Below are positions 21,266-30,215 of a stretch of 64,000 nucleotides of DNA, one piece after another. Source of the stretch: Aureibaculum algae (GTDB taxonomy: Bacteria; Bacteroidota; Bacteroidia; Flavobacteriales; Flavobacteriaceae). The notes below the pieces were generated by a model that was given only the letters and a program-made list of their open reading frames with translations, was not told the DNA's origin and made no database searches. The stretch covers positions 3,548,501-3,612,500 of the forward strand of contig NZ_CP040749.1 in assembly GCF_006065315.1 (NCBI RefSeq), read 5' to 3'. The position numbers were made by a program, and so were the translations under genes. Each line of letters begins with the position of its first letter. Position 1 is the stretch's first letter.

Positions 21266-21337
21266 AGCCAATGACGGGAATTGAACCCGTGACCTCTTCC
21301 TTACCAAGGAAACGCTCTACCCCTGAGCTACACCGGC
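21266..21337 (-). tRNA. tRNA-Thr (GGT anticodon)
   Basis: 72-nt cloverleaf. The acceptor arm is GCCGGTG with CATTGGC, the anticodon loop is TTGGTAA (anticodon GGT) between TTTCC and GGAAG, and the T arm is ACGGG-TTCAATT-CCCGT. CCA is not encoded. It is the last tRNA before tuf. Confidence 0.95.
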
Positions 21338-21428
21338 TAATCAGGTTATATGATTCAATGTATAAAACCGAACCATAACTCAAAGATAATGAGCAAAATA
21401 ACTTAATACATTAAGCCAATTTGCTTAG

Positions 21429-21501
21429 AGCGAGAGACCGGGTTCGAACCGGCGACATTCAGCTTGGAAGGCTGACGCTCTACCAACTGAGCTACTCTCG
21501 C
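21429..21501 (-). tRNA. tRNA-Gly (TCC anticodon)
   Basis: 73-nt cloverleaf with acceptor arm GCGAGAG / CTCTCGC and anticodon stem-loop TCAGC-CTTCCAA-GCTGA (anticodon TCC). CCA is not encoded. Confidence 0.95.
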
Positions 21502-21605
21502 ATTTTACTCTATATTATTATAGAGATGGTGTTTCAATAAAATTTTGAATTTTCTTTACAATTTACAAAGATAAGCTTTGAAAACCACAAATAGAATTTT
21601 TTTAG

Positions 21606-21687
21606 TGGGGAGAGTAGGATTCGAACCTACGAAGACGTAGTCAGCGGAGTTACAGTCCGCCCCAGTTGGCCACTTTGGTATCTCCCC
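21606..21687 (-). tRNA. tRNA-Tyr (GTA anticodon)
   Basis: 82-nt class II tRNA. The acceptor arm is GGGGAGA / TCTCCCC, the anticodon stem-loop is GCGGA-CTGTAAC-TCCGC (anticodon GTA), and a long variable arm (TGACTACGTCTTC region) is present as expected for bacterial tRNA-Tyr. CCA is not encoded. Confidence 0.95.
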
Positions 21688-21726
21688 AAAAAATTTCAAT
21701 TCAAAGAACTAATTTCAATACTATTG

Positions 21727-21800
21727 AGCCGATGGAGGGACTCGAACCCACGACCTGCTGATTACAAATCAGCTGCTCTAGCCAGCTGAGCTACATCGGC
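21727..21800 (-). tRNA. tRNA-Thr (TGT anticodon)
   Basis: 74-nt cloverleaf with acceptor arm GCCGATG / CATCGGC and anticodon stem-loop GCTGA-TTTGTAA-TCAGC (anticodon TGT). It is the first gene of the tRNA-tuf transcript, about 40 nt after the promoter at 21841-21870. Confidence 0.95.
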
Positions 21801-21840
21801 TTTTTGTGTATAAATACACACCGCTTTTTCTTACGGTGTG

Positions 21841-21870
21841 CAAATGTATAAAGTTTTATTTTTCTTACAA
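21841..21870 (-). promoter_or_regulatory. Consensus housekeeping promoter of the tRNA-tuf-rpoBC block
   Basis: On the minus strand TTG (21870-21868), a 19-nt spacer and a perfect TACATTTG (21848-21841) match the Bacteroidota TTG-N19-TAnnTTTG consensus. Short inverted repeats lie just downstream (21806-21819 and 21817-21840) in the 5' leader or overlapping the start site. Confidence 0.85.
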
Positions 21871-21898
21871 AACTTTTCTGTCTATTTTTTTTAAAAAA

Positions 21899-22204
21899 TT
21901 ACACATGATGTGATCTTTGCTTGTCCTTCTTCTTACACAACTGCCTTCTTAAGGCCTCTGCAATTAAATCAATAGCCTCTTCAAATGTTTTACATTCCTT
22001 CTTTACAATTAGCTCATCACCAGGGATAAGCATCTTAATTTCAGCTATTTTATTTTCTTTTTCACTAGTGTTTTGAACTTTTAAATACACCTCAGCACCA
22101 ATTATTTTATCATAATACTTTTCTAAGTTGTCTATTTTAGTTTGAATAAAATTATTTAAACTTTTATCTATATTAAAATTTACGGATTGAATGTTTACTT
22201 TCAT
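21899..22204 (-). CDS. hpf: Ribosome hibernation-promoting factor / RaiA-type protein, short form
   Basis: 101 residues. Sequence typical of the HPF/YfiA N-terminal domain: MKVNIQSVNFNIDKSLNNFIQTKIDNLEKYYD, then EVYLKVQNTSEKENKIAEIKMLIPGDELIVKKE, and a basic C-terminal helix (EALRRQLCKKKDKQR). The long C-terminal dimerisation domain is absent, so this is the short form. It binds the 30S decoding region and stops translation in stationary phase. It is third in the rpsU-xerC-hpf series, 7 bp after the recombinase gene. Confidence 0.92.
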   Translation of the reverse strand: MKVNIQSVNFNIDKSLNNFIQTKIDNLEKYYDKIIGAEVYLKVQNTSEKENKIAEIKMLIPGDELIVKKECKTFEEAIDLIAEALRRQLCKKKDKQRSHHV

Positions 22205-22211
22205 ATCTATT

Positions 22212-23102
22212 TTAGGTTTTAGTGCTCCTTGGATGAGCCTGGTTATAAACTTTTTTTAATTCATTCAAGCTACTATGCGTATAAATTTGTGTTGACGCTA
22301 AACTTGAATGCCCTAGTAATTCTTTCACCGAATTCAAATCAGCCCCTTCATTTAATAAATGTGTTGCAAATGAATGCCGTATAACATGTGGGCTTTTTTT
22401 AACTTTTGAAGAGACTTTACTAAAGTACTCATTTATTATTCTATAAACAAGGTTCGGATATATTTTATTGCCCTTTATTGTTATAAATAAATAGTCAATG
22501 TCATAAGCCATTTGTTTTCTTTCTGTGAGATAAATAGTTAGTGTTTTTTGAACTGAATCTAACAATGGAATATACCTTTCCTTATTTCTTTTACCTAACA
22601 CCTTTAATGTTGCATTGTGTAAATTCACAGAACCTAAGTTTAATTCTATAAGTTCTGCACGCCGCATTCCCGTTGAATACAACAACTCAACAATTAATTT
22701 ATTTCGGATGGACTCAAAATCAGTGTCTTCCGAACTTAAATTAGCGAGTACTTCTTCAATTTCAGCTTGAGAAAAAGGAACCTGCATTTTCTTTGATACT
22801 TTCAGTGCTTGATGACTCAATAATGGAGATTCTTTTATTTGTTTTGATTTTACTAAAAATTTATAATATGTTTTTAGACTACTTATTTTTCTATTAATTG
22901 TTCGATTGGAAATGTTATTATTCACCATTTCTACAATCCATGACCTAATTTGACCATAATTGACCTCTAATAAAAGTTCTGAATCATATGTTTCTTGACA
23001 AAATAACGTAAAAGACATTAAATCATCTTGATAAGCTCTAACGGTATGTGGGGAGTATTTTTTCTCTGAAGTGAGATAATCTATAAAGTGGATTATTGAC
23101 AT
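22212..23102 (-). CDS. XerC/XerD-type tyrosine recombinase
   Basis: 296 residues from the ATG at 23102. An earlier in-frame ATG at 23123 would encode MFANGFF from inside the rpsU terminator stem and is unlikely. The N-terminal SAM-like domain (YLTSEKKYSPHTVRAYQDDL) is followed by a catalytic domain with the full set of residues: Arg in STGMRRAELI, His and Arg in PHVIRHSFATHLL, His in LLGHSSLASTQIYTH, and the Tyr nucleophile in IYTHSS. This is the chromosome-dimer resolvase type; XerC versus XerD cannot be settled here. The gene is clustered with rpsU and hpf, a common flavobacterial order. Confidence 0.92.
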   Translation of the reverse strand: MSIIHFIDYLTSEKKYSPHTVRAYQDDLMSFTLFCQETYDSELLLEVNYGQIRSWIVEMVNNNISNRTINRKISSLKTYYKFLVKSKQIKESPLLSHQALKVSKKMQVPFSQAEIEEVLANLSSEDTDFESIRNKLIVELLYSTGMRRAELIELNLGSVNLHNATLKVLGKRNKERYIPLLDSVQKTLTIYLTERKQMAYDIDYLFITIKGNKIYPNLVYRIINEYFSKVSSKVKKSPHVIRHSFATHLLNEGADLNSVKELLGHSSLASTQIYTHSSLNELKKVYNQAHPRSTKT

Positions 23103-23159
23103 AAAAAAACCGTTAGCAAACAAAGCTACAAAATCTGTAGTGTTTTTACTAACGGTTTA
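23103..23159 (-). terminator. Intrinsic terminator between rpsU and the xer gene
   Basis: On the minus strand AAACCGTTAG and CTAACGGTTT form the outer stem. AAACACTACA / TGTAG...TGTTT extends it inwards, and a run of seven T follows. The T run is immediately followed by AT-G of the recombinase start codon at 23102. Confidence 0.8.
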
Positions 23160-23207
23160 ACTTATATTTAGTAAAATATATACCTATATATGATTAGGTT
23201 TATATTA

Positions 23208-23405
23208 CTAACCTTGCTCTTCTACTGTTCTGATATTCTGAACATACTGAGCTTTCTGAATCTGAGCTCTTTTTACTACTGAAGGTTTCGAAAAGTTTTT
23301 ACGTTCACGCAACTGCTTCATAGTTTTAGTTCTATCAAATTTTCTCTTAAAACGTTTTAACGCTCTATCGATATTCTCACCATCTTTTACTGGAATTATT
23401 AGCAT
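23208..23405 (-). CDS. rpsU: 30S ribosomal protein S21 (bS21)
   Basis: 65 residues with the bS21 signature: PVKDGENIDRALKRFKRKFDR, then KQLRERKNFSKPSVVKRAQIQKAQY. In Bacteroidota bS21 helps hide the 3' tail of 16S rRNA, so that normal ribosomes ignore SD sequences. This gene has a perfect SD (23413-23421) and a TACATTTG -7 element (23458-23465). The transcript is closed by the hairpin at 23103-23159. Confidence 0.95.
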   Translation of the reverse strand: MLIIPVKDGENIDRALKRFKRKFDRTKTMKQLRERKNFSKPSVVKRAQIQKAQYVQNIRTVEEQG

Positions 23406-23412
23406 AATGTCG

Positions 23413-23421
23413 CACCTCCTT
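23413..23421 (-). promoter_or_regulatory. Perfect Shine-Dalgarno of rpsU (probable autoregulatory site)
   Basis: AAGGAGGTG on the minus strand, with 7 nt (CGACATT) before the ATG at 23405. Nine bases match the anti-SD. None of the other gene starts I examined in this window has such a match. Published work on Flavobacterium johnsoniae links the rpsU SD to translational control by ribosomes that lack bS21. Confidence 0.85.
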
Positions 23422-23457
23422 TCATATGTACTCTTTTATTTATTTTTTATTGGGCTG

Positions 23458-23465
23458 CAAATGTA
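23458..23465 (-). promoter_or_regulatory. -7 element of rpsU
   Basis: TACATTTG on the minus strand, an exact TAnnTTTG match, 52 bp before the start codon. No TTG at the usual spacing is evident. Confidence 0.5.
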
Positions 23466-23502
23466 CAAAACTATATTTAGAATTAAACATTTATTTTAAA
23501 AA

Positions 23503-23531
23503 CAAAAAAAAATCCGACCTAGGCCGGATTT
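23503..23531 (-). terminator. Intrinsic terminator of the metalloprotease gene
   Basis: On the minus strand AAATCCG and CGGATTT pair around a CCTAGG-containing loop, followed by a run of T (the A run at 23503-23512). It is 19 bp past the gene's stop. Confidence 0.8.
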
Positions 23532-23550
23532 ATATAATTTTTAATCTCAA

Positions 23551-26040
23551 TTATTTTGGATCTAAAATATTTTCAATTCTCTCAACAATATCTTGCAAAT
23601 GAATTCTTTTCATTCCTGAAGAATTTGCTGCAGACGATCTTACTGATCTTTGTAAAGATTTTAACTCTGCCCTTACAATAGGTCTAATGTCAGATTCTTT
23701 TACATTTACGTTGGTTCTAGAAATCCATCTTCTAAACTGAGGTGGAATAGAAGTTTGTTCATTCTTCATTAAATACTCCATTCTATCAATATAGGCCCGT
23801 TGTAAATTTCTTCTATAAGTATCTATTGAACGTCCATTATAAACTTCGCTCCAAATACCTCTTCTTAAATCTCGCATCATATCTACTAAATTATATGCTT
23901 TAGTCCCATTTAGCGTTTCATTTTCTATCATTCTAGCCATTCTACCAAAATCTAAAATATTATTTAAGGTTCTTGCTTGAACTCCTCTCACTCTTTCTAC
24001 AACGCCTGCACTTTCAAACTTATTAAAAATATTAGCGTCAATCATCCATTTAGGTGTTTCAAATAAATTTTTATGTAAAAATTTTAATGATTCTTTTTGA
24101 CGTTCTTTTCCTACGTGAGTATACACTGCTCCTTCTTGGTCAGATGTTTTATAATATTCATATACACCACCAATATTTGAAGACACATGGCCCATGTAAC
24201 GATTAAATTGAGAAAGTACATGTCCATACATCGTCTCTAAATCATCGTAGTTCTCTCCCGTTTTAGTTGTCCATTTTATCAAATTAGGAACAATTCGCTT
24301 AAGATTAGCAATACCGTAATCACTAGCTTTTATAGCATCATCACCTAAATCTTCTGTTTGAGAGCTCGGATCAATTACTCCACTTTGTTGTTTTCCAAAT
24401 CGATACATTGGATCTCCTGCATGTTTTAAAATCCAAGAATCCAACGTCTTCTTTTCGTCTGCCGCAGTTTTAGCATCTAAAATAGGTCTATATCCCCAAG
24501 AAATAGAATACTTGTCATACACACCAATATTTGGCATTAAAGCTACTCCTTTATCTTCTGGCTGAGCAACGTAATTAAAACGTGCATAATCCATTATTGA
24601 AGGTGCCGTACCATATTTTTCAGTAAACGATTTTGATCTTAAGGAGTCAACTGCATATGCAGCACTACTCCCCATATTATGTGGTAAACCAAGCGTATGC
24701 CCTACTTCATGAGACGAAACAAATTTTATCAATTCACCCATAACCTCATCCTTAAATTCAGCTGTTTGAGCATTAGGGTTTATGGCAGCCGTTTGAACAA
24801 AGAACCATCCATTTAACAAACTCATTACATTATGATACCAGTTGATATCAGATTCTAGAATTTCTCCAGAACGAGGGTCACTTACGTGAGGTCCATTTGC
24901 ATTTGGTATTGGAGAAGCTAAATATCTTACTACAGAATATCGCACATCTTCTGGAGTCCATTCTGGATCTTCCTCTACAGTTGGTGGGTCTTTTGCAATA
25001 ATTGCTTCTTTAAAACCTGCGGCTTCAAATGCAACTTGCCAATCTTCAATACCTTGCTTAATATATTTTCTCCATTTTACTGGTGTTGCTCTGTCTATAT
25101 AATAAATAATTTGTTTTTTAGGGACAACCAATTCTCCTCTTTTAAACTTCTCAATATCTTCATCCTTAACTTCCAATCTCCATCTATCTAAATAGGTAAC
25201 TCTATCACTTTTCTGAGCTTCTAGCCCATAATCTGTTTGACCCGAGGTAAACCATCCTACTCTTTCGTCGAACATTCTACGTTTCATTGGTACTTTTGGC
25301 AATAACACCATTGAATTATTAATTTCAATAGAAATAGTACCGGTACTTGAATTAGATGGAGGCGAACCTGCCATATATGTTTTTACGTGCCTAGCTTCAA
25401 TGTTGGTTGGATAACTCTTTACACTTTGAATAAAAGATTTATCAGCATCTAAACGAGATACTTTATATTGTTTTCTAGACCTGTCAGGTAAACCCAACGC
25501 TTTAACATCTTTGTTATAAAAATCGGTTACATCAATAACTGTTGCCGTTGAATCTTTACTAAAAGCTTTGATTGGAAAAGTATATAGAATAGGTTCAAAA
25601 TTCGAATTTACAACAGCCTCATGCACTGGTAAAGAATCTGAAGCAACTACAGAATAGGAAACTACTCTTGCAATTATTTTTTTACCATGTTTCTGCCAGC
25701 GAACAACTTTCGTATTTTGTTTACCTCCACCAAAACCAATACCTGATGCCGTTTTAGCAATACGTGTTACCATTAACATTTCACGTTCTAATAAAGAATC
25801 AGGAATTTCATAAAAGTACTTTTCATCTAATTCATGAACTTTAAACAAACCTTCATCTGTTTTTGCTTCTTTGGTAATTACTTTGCTATACTCTTGAATA
25901 GCACCTTTTTTTGCTGGTGGTTTCTTAGCAGTTTGAGCTGCTTTAGCCTTTGATTTACTAGCCTCTTTTGAGCTAGAACAAGAAGCTGTTAATAATGCCA
26001 TTACTACAACGATTATGGCAATAGGTAGTCTTTTGAACAT
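23551..26040 (-). CDS. Zinc-dependent metalloprotease lipoprotein (DUF5117/DUF4953 type)
   Basis: 829 residues. The lipobox LLTASC gives a lipidated Cys at 21, followed by a Lys/Ala-rich linker. A large beta-rich N-terminal region (YEIPDSLLEREMLMVTRIAKTASGIGFGGGKQ) precedes the catalytic part. HEVGHTLGLPHN near residue 444 is an extended zinc motif HExxHxxGxxH of metzincin type, followed by the Met-turn-like SIMDYARFNYVAQPED. The C-terminal 200 residues are helical and charged. It is expected to be anchored to the outer membrane and to act on extracellular or periplasmic proteins; the substrate is unknown. It stands alone with its own terminator. Confidence 0.9.
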   Translation of the reverse strand: MFKRLPIAIIVVVMALLTASCSSSKEASKSKAKAAQTAKKPPAKKGAIQEYSKVITKEAKTDEGLFKVHELDEKYFYEIPDSLLEREMLMVTRIAKTASGIGFGGGKQNTKVVRWQKHGKKIIARVVSYSVVASDSLPVHEAVVNSNFEPILYTFPIKAFSKDSTATVIDVTDFYNKDVKALGLPDRSRKQYKVSRLDADKSFIQSVKSYPTNIEARHVKTYMAGSPPSNSSTGTISIEINNSMVLLPKVPMKRRMFDERVGWFTSGQTDYGLEAQKSDRVTYLDRWRLEVKDEDIEKFKRGELVVPKKQIIYYIDRATPVKWRKYIKQGIEDWQVAFEAAGFKEAIIAKDPPTVEEDPEWTPEDVRYSVVRYLASPIPNANGPHVSDPRSGEILESDINWYHNVMSLLNGWFFVQTAAINPNAQTAEFKDEVMGELIKFVSSHEVGHTLGLPHNMGSSAAYAVDSLRSKSFTEKYGTAPSIMDYARFNYVAQPEDKGVALMPNIGVYDKYSISWGYRPILDAKTAADEKKTLDSWILKHAGDPMYRFGKQQSGVIDPSSQTEDLGDDAIKASDYGIANLKRIVPNLIKWTTKTGENYDDLETMYGHVLSQFNRYMGHVSSNIGGVYEYYKTSDQEGAVYTHVGKERQKESLKFLHKNLFETPKWMIDANIFNKFESAGVVERVRGVQARTLNNILDFGRMARMIENETLNGTKAYNLVDMMRDLRRGIWSEVYNGRSIDTYRRNLQRAYIDRMEYLMKNEQTSIPPQFRRWISRTNVNVKESDIRPIVRAELKSLQRSVRSSAANSSGMKRIHLQDIVERIENILDPK

Positions 26041-26152
26041 AAATTATTTGAATGAAAGGGTTAATTAATCTTAAAAAAAACGAAATTATTGAATAATGAT
26101 TAATTAATTCTTAATGAAATGTTAAAGAAATCGTTAAGATTCAATCTATGTA

Positions 26153-27634
26153 CTATTTCTTTCTAAAATTCTCAGGAAAACCTTCTACGGTTAAATTCCA
26201 TAATTCTGGCAAAACAAAATATACAAATAGGGTAAGGATAATTATGGAGATAACATTCATAATGATACCTTTTGATACCATATCTGGAATTCGTAAATAT
26301 CCAGAACCAAAAACTACAGCATTTGGAGGTGTTGCTACAGGGAGCATAAATGCACAAGAGGCTGCAACTGCGGCTGCAACCATCAATACTAATGGATGCA
26401 CATCAACTGTTAAAGCCATAGGAGCCAAAACCGGTAACAACATTGCCGTTGTTGCTAAATTTGATGTTATTTCTGTTAAAAAATTGACCGCTGTTATTAA
26501 AACTAATATCAATAAAATGATAGTTAACCCGCCAAAAGCAGTCATTTGACTACCTAACCAAAATGCAAGACCGCTAACTTCAAAACCTTTTGCCAATGCC
26601 ATACCTCCACCAAACAGCAAAATAATTCCCCACGGTAATTTTACCGCTTCGTCCCAATTTATAAGTTTGTCTTTTTTATCTTTTGATGGAATTAAAAATA
26701 ATACAATTGCAAATGTTATTGCTATAATAGTATCATCTATTTGAGGTACAATTTTTTGCAATAAAAAAGAGCGTGTTATCCAACAAAACGCTGTTAATGC
26801 AAAAACAAATGATACTACTTTTTCTTCATACGTAATTTTACCTAAACCTTGTAAAAGTCTCTTAATTTCCGCTCTACCTCCAGGAAATTCTTTTTGCTTA
26901 AACGTAAATGCAAATTTGGTCAAATATTGATAACAAATAAAAAGGAGTACTACAGTGATAGGAAAACCAAAAATAAACCATTGTGAAAAAGTAATTTCAT
27001 ATCCATAAGTTTCTTCAACTACACCTGCCAAAACCAAATTTGGGGGAGTCCCAATTAAAGTCGCCATACCACCAATAGAAGCACTATAAGCAATTGCCAA
27101 CATTAATGCTTTACCAAAAGTGCGATTTTCATCTTCAACGGTATTGGGGTTGTCTTTTAACTGTTTGATAATAGCAATCCCAATCGGTAACATCATAACT
27201 GCAGTGGCTGTGTTGGAAATCCACATAGAGAGAAAAGCCGTTGCCAGCATAAAACCTAATATAATTTTCCGAATGTCAGAGCCTATAAAATTAATAATAT
27301 TTAGAGCTATCCGTTTATGTAAATTCCATTTTTCAATGGCAATGGCAATTATGAAACCACCCAAATATAAGAACACGTATTTATGACCGTATGAGCCACT
27401 TGTTGATGCAATATCTAAGCCACCAGAAAGTGGAAATAACACAATGGGCAACAATGCCGTTACAGCAATAGGTATGGCTTCTGTTATCCACCAAATGGCA
27501 ATCCATAAAGTCGCAGCAAGTACAGCATTGGCCTCTCTAGACATGCCTTCTGGATGTAAAAAATATAAAATTAAAGCAAAAACCACAGGTCCTAAAACAA
27601 GTCCTATTTTTTGCGTTATGGTGGTTTGATTCAT
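26153..27634 (-). CDS. SLC13/DASS family sodium-coupled anion transporter
   Basis: 493 residues, about 11-12 transmembrane helices with two inverted halves. The family motifs SNTATAVMMLPIG (about residues 135-150) and SNLATTAMLLPVL (about 390-402) are the paired SNT-type sodium and carboxylate loops. GTPPNLVLAG and TPPNAVVFGSG complete the binding sites. Members import dicarboxylates such as succinate or malate, or sulfate, with sodium; the substrate cannot be decided here. It has no obvious partner gene. Confidence 0.9.
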   Translation of the reverse strand: MNQTTITQKIGLVLGPVVFALILYFLHPEGMSREANAVLAATLWIAIWWITEAIPIAVTALLPIVLFPLSGGLDIASTSGSYGHKYVFLYLGGFIIAIAIEKWNLHKRIALNIINFIGSDIRKIILGFMLATAFLSMWISNTATAVMMLPIGIAIIKQLKDNPNTVEDENRTFGKALMLAIAYSASIGGMATLIGTPPNLVLAGVVEETYGYEITFSQWFIFGFPITVVLLFICYQYLTKFAFTFKQKEFPGGRAEIKRLLQGLGKITYEEKVVSFVFALTAFCWITRSFLLQKIVPQIDDTIIAITFAIVLFLIPSKDKKDKLINWDEAVKLPWGIILLFGGGMALAKGFEVSGLAFWLGSQMTAFGGLTIILLILVLITAVNFLTEITSNLATTAMLLPVLAPMALTVDVHPLVLMVAAAVAASCAFMLPVATPPNAVVFGSGYLRIPDMVSKGIIMNVISIIILTLFVYFVLPELWNLTVEGFPENFRKK

Positions 27635-27845
27635 TTGTAGTTAGCTGATATTGGGTAAATCTAAGGTTTTTTTTTGAGTCAAAATGGCAATCAAAATTAT
27701 TGTCCACTTTAAGAGGGATTGAATGGTGTTTTTTACTCCTATTTACTGACTTGAAACCTCTAATAATATTCCAAATGATTTTACATCATCATAAATAACA
27801 TCTCTAAAACTGAAATAAAAAACGCTAGGTTTTTATTAGTTGACT

Positions 27846-29432
27846 TTAATTCTTTAGAATTTTAATGATTTCAGAATTTTCTTCAATTGAAATTTTGATG
27901 AAATATAAACCTTCTGTTAAATTTTCTAAATTTATAAATTCAGCATTCGTTCTATTTAGGACAACTTTCCCTGTTACATCATGAATCTGAATTTCATCAA
28001 TACGTTTATTAAAATTAAGTATATCTTTAGTAGGATTGGGATAAACGTGTAAATCATTAAAATACGAATTATCGACCGTTAGCGTATGGATACAATTATC
28101 TGAAATAGAATTTACATCTTCAATAATTCCAGTATTATTAAAAGTGACACCATTGAAACCTGCATAATTTTCAGGATATCGATGTGCCCTAAAAGATCCA
28201 TTGCCAATAGGTGTATCAAATTGACTAAAAGTACTGTTCTCATTTATAGGAATAATATAAACCCAAACCACATTTCCTAAGGCATCAATTTCGGTAATTC
28301 TGCCAAGACCAGTTTCATTAATTAGAGCATTTCCATTAGACATTATTTGCACTCCACTTCTGGAAGATTCAATCATTAATTCGTCTAAGATGGTACCATC
28401 ATAAGACCAATAATAATCAGTGGGTAAAAATTTACCTGAAGCTAAGCTATATACACCATTACTATCATTCTGATCTATAATATGTATAGATGACGCTCTT
28501 AAATCAGATCCATAACCATCATTATTAAAAACAGACATCTTACCTTGATGTGGGCCATCAGTAATCCATTTAATATCATGTTGTCTTCCCAATTTTCTGT
28601 CATCAACAGTTCCTTGATCATAAACTTCAGGGTTTCCCCATCTCCAAAGAAAATCTCCACCCTTACCATAAATGCCACCAGAATGCGATGCTGCTTCGGT
28701 TGAAGTAGTACTGTGGTCAATAACAAAAATTTCACTTAAATGCCTTGACGAGAATGCTATTTGATCTAAGTCTTCATTATAATCAATTGCATTTGCATGT
28801 ATTGGATTAAAAGAGTTACCATTATCGTAATTCATATCCAATAATTGGGGACCACTTGAAATAGTTCCAAAATTAGGTTTCGTGTTATCAAAATCTTGTA
28901 CTAAATGATCAAAAAGTTTCCATTCCCAAACAATTTTAGCGGAATCAATACCAACGGGTTCTATTTCTACTATTCTTTCTAAATCAATGGAATCTTCAGA
29001 AAAAGAGGTGTCCTTACCTTCTGCAAACATTTCAACATTGGTATAGGGATCTCTAATTAATACCAAAAAGTTACCATTTGGCAAAGGTTCAATATCATGG
29101 TGTATGCTAAAACCAAGGACCTCCATATAATTGAGACTCCAAAGTACATTATTATTCCAATCTCTTATATCTGCCTTTGAACTATTGCCTTGCAATAAAT
29201 TCCCATTTTCCAATAGGTAAGCTTGCCTACTTATTTGACCTGAGAAATCCCAATGATTAACTGCTTCTCCACAATTATTAATGAGATAAACGCTATCATC
29301 TGACAAGGTATTAAATAATGTATAACCATTTGATTTAGGGTTATTAACATCATTAAAAACCAAACCAATTGTTTCTTGTGCAATAGAAAGTTTGAAACTT
29401 AAAATTACAAATAAGAATATAATCTTTTTCAT
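27846..29432 (-). CDS. Arylsulfotransferase (ASST)-like protein with T9SS sorting domain
   Basis: 528 residues, signal peptide 1-18 (ending LSIAQ). The body is a beta-propeller of the arylsulfotransferase type, with HHDIEPLPNGNFLVLIRD, NPIHANAIDYNEDLDQIAFSSRHLSEIFVID, DFLWRWGNPEVYDQG and GRQHDIKWI. Together these give several conserved His and Arg that in ASST enzymes carry the sulfuryl-transfer reaction. The last about 75 residues (LHVYPNPTKDILNF... GLYFIKISIEENSEIIKILKN) are a type A sorting domain, so the protein is exported by the type IX system and attached to or released from the cell surface. A -7-like TATATTTG lies at 29450-29457 on the minus strand. Donor and acceptor are unknown. 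Confidence 0.82.
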   Translation of the reverse strand: MKKIIFLFVILSFKLSIAQETIGLVFNDVNNPKSNGYTLFNTLSDDSVYLINNCGEAVNHWDFSGQISRQAYLLENGNLLQGNSSKADIRDWNNNVLWSLNYMEVLGFSIHHDIEPLPNGNFLVLIRDPYTNVEMFAEGKDTSFSEDSIDLERIVEIEPVGIDSAKIVWEWKLFDHLVQDFDNTKPNFGTISSGPQLLDMNYDNGNSFNPIHANAIDYNEDLDQIAFSSRHLSEIFVIDHSTTSTEAASHSGGIYGKGGDFLWRWGNPEVYDQGTVDDRKLGRQHDIKWITDGPHQGKMSVFNNDGYGSDLRASSIHIIDQNDSNGVYSLASGKFLPTDYYWSYDGTILDELMIESSRSGVQIMSNGNALINETGLGRITEIDALGNVVWVYIIPINENSTFSQFDTPIGNGSFRAHRYPENYAGFNGVTFNNTGIIEDVNSISDNCIHTLTVDNSYFNDLHVYPNPTKDILNFNKRIDEIQIHDVTGKVVLNRTNAEFINLENLTEGLYFIKISIEENSEIIKILKN

Positions 29433-29579
29433 ATGCCCTAAATGAATTTCAAATATAATTAACTTAAATTAAGAATAATAAATTTCAAATAACAGCTATA
29501 GTCGTCAATAAGCCATTATGTTATAAGGAGGTAATAATAAATACCGTAGTGCCGATTATTTCGATAATAAGTAGATGCC

Positions 29580-30203
29580 TTATTTTTTACGCCCCACAAA
29601 CCGAATTACAGAACCAGTACCCACATGGAAAAGCCCTTCATTTAGCTCAACCTCTTTTTCTTCCAACTCAATAATTTCGAAATTTTTAAAGTCAGTTTTA
29701 AATTCTTCGATAGAACACAATGTTTCTAAATCTCTTGGGCCACCAACCTTTGGATTTTTAGTTCTGTATTCTAAATGTTTTTTACTGAAAGCTTCAATAA
29801 TCAACAATCCCCCCTTACGTATGCAAGAATTTAAGATTTTGTGATAATCTGCTCTTATGTCTGCATTAAAGTGAGCAAAAACTAAAGCGATAACATCAAA
29901 TTGCTCCTTATGGTAGTCCAAACTTGGCAATTCACCTATTTGATAATCAATGGTAACATTATTTTCATCTGCTAGTTTAAGGGCTTTTTTTCTACCTTCT
30001 TTACTAAGGTCAAATGCCGATACATCAAAACCTAATTTTGCAGCATAGACAGCATTACGGCCTTCACCTTCAGCTGGAAAAAGTATTTTGCCTGGATTCA
30101 GTTTTTCTAATTGCTCTTTAAGATAAGCATTTGGCTGTACACCATAGGTATATTCTTGATTCGCAAACCTATCATCCCACATTTTTAATTGTTCTTCTCT
30201 CAT
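29580..30203 (-). CDS. Class I SAM-dependent methyltransferase
   Basis: 207 residues, Rossmann methyltransferase of the TehB/thiopurine-methyltransferase-like group. The N terminus [20 protein letters not shown] is characteristic. Motif I is [21 protein letters not shown] (about 42-62), the SAM-contact Asp is in VSAFDLS, and motif IV is [11 protein letters not shown]. The acceptor is not predictable. It follows the WG-repeat gene after 12 bp on the minus strand and may be cotranscribed with it. Confidence 0.85.
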   Translation of the reverse strand: MREEQLKMWDDRFANQEYTYGVQPNAYLKEQLEKLNPGKILFPAEGEGRNAVYAAKLGFDVSAFDLSKEGRKKALKLADENNVTIDYQIGELPSLDYHKEQFDVIALVFAHFNADIRADYHKILNSCIRKGGLLIIEAFSKKHLEYRTKNPKVGGPRDLETLCSIEEFKTDFKNFEIIELEEKEVELNEGLFHVGTGSVIRFVGRKK

Positions 30204-30215
30204 TATAATGCTTTG

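Noticed and set aside
26045..26060. GGGTTAATTAA upstream of the metalloprotease, similar to an ECF box
   Set aside because: The second half is absent at 15 nt, and the first half reads TTAACCC without the leading G.
26148..26549. 133-codon plus-strand ORF opposite the SLC13 gene
   Set aside because: Antisense shadow of a well-conserved transporter gene; no recognisable protein features. Other long antisense frames in rpoB, rpoC and tuf were dropped for the same reason.
29525..29532. AAGGAGGT on the plus strand, SD-like
   Set aside because: No start codon within about 15 nt opens a credible frame; the ORF from 29575 is a shadow of the methyltransferase gene.
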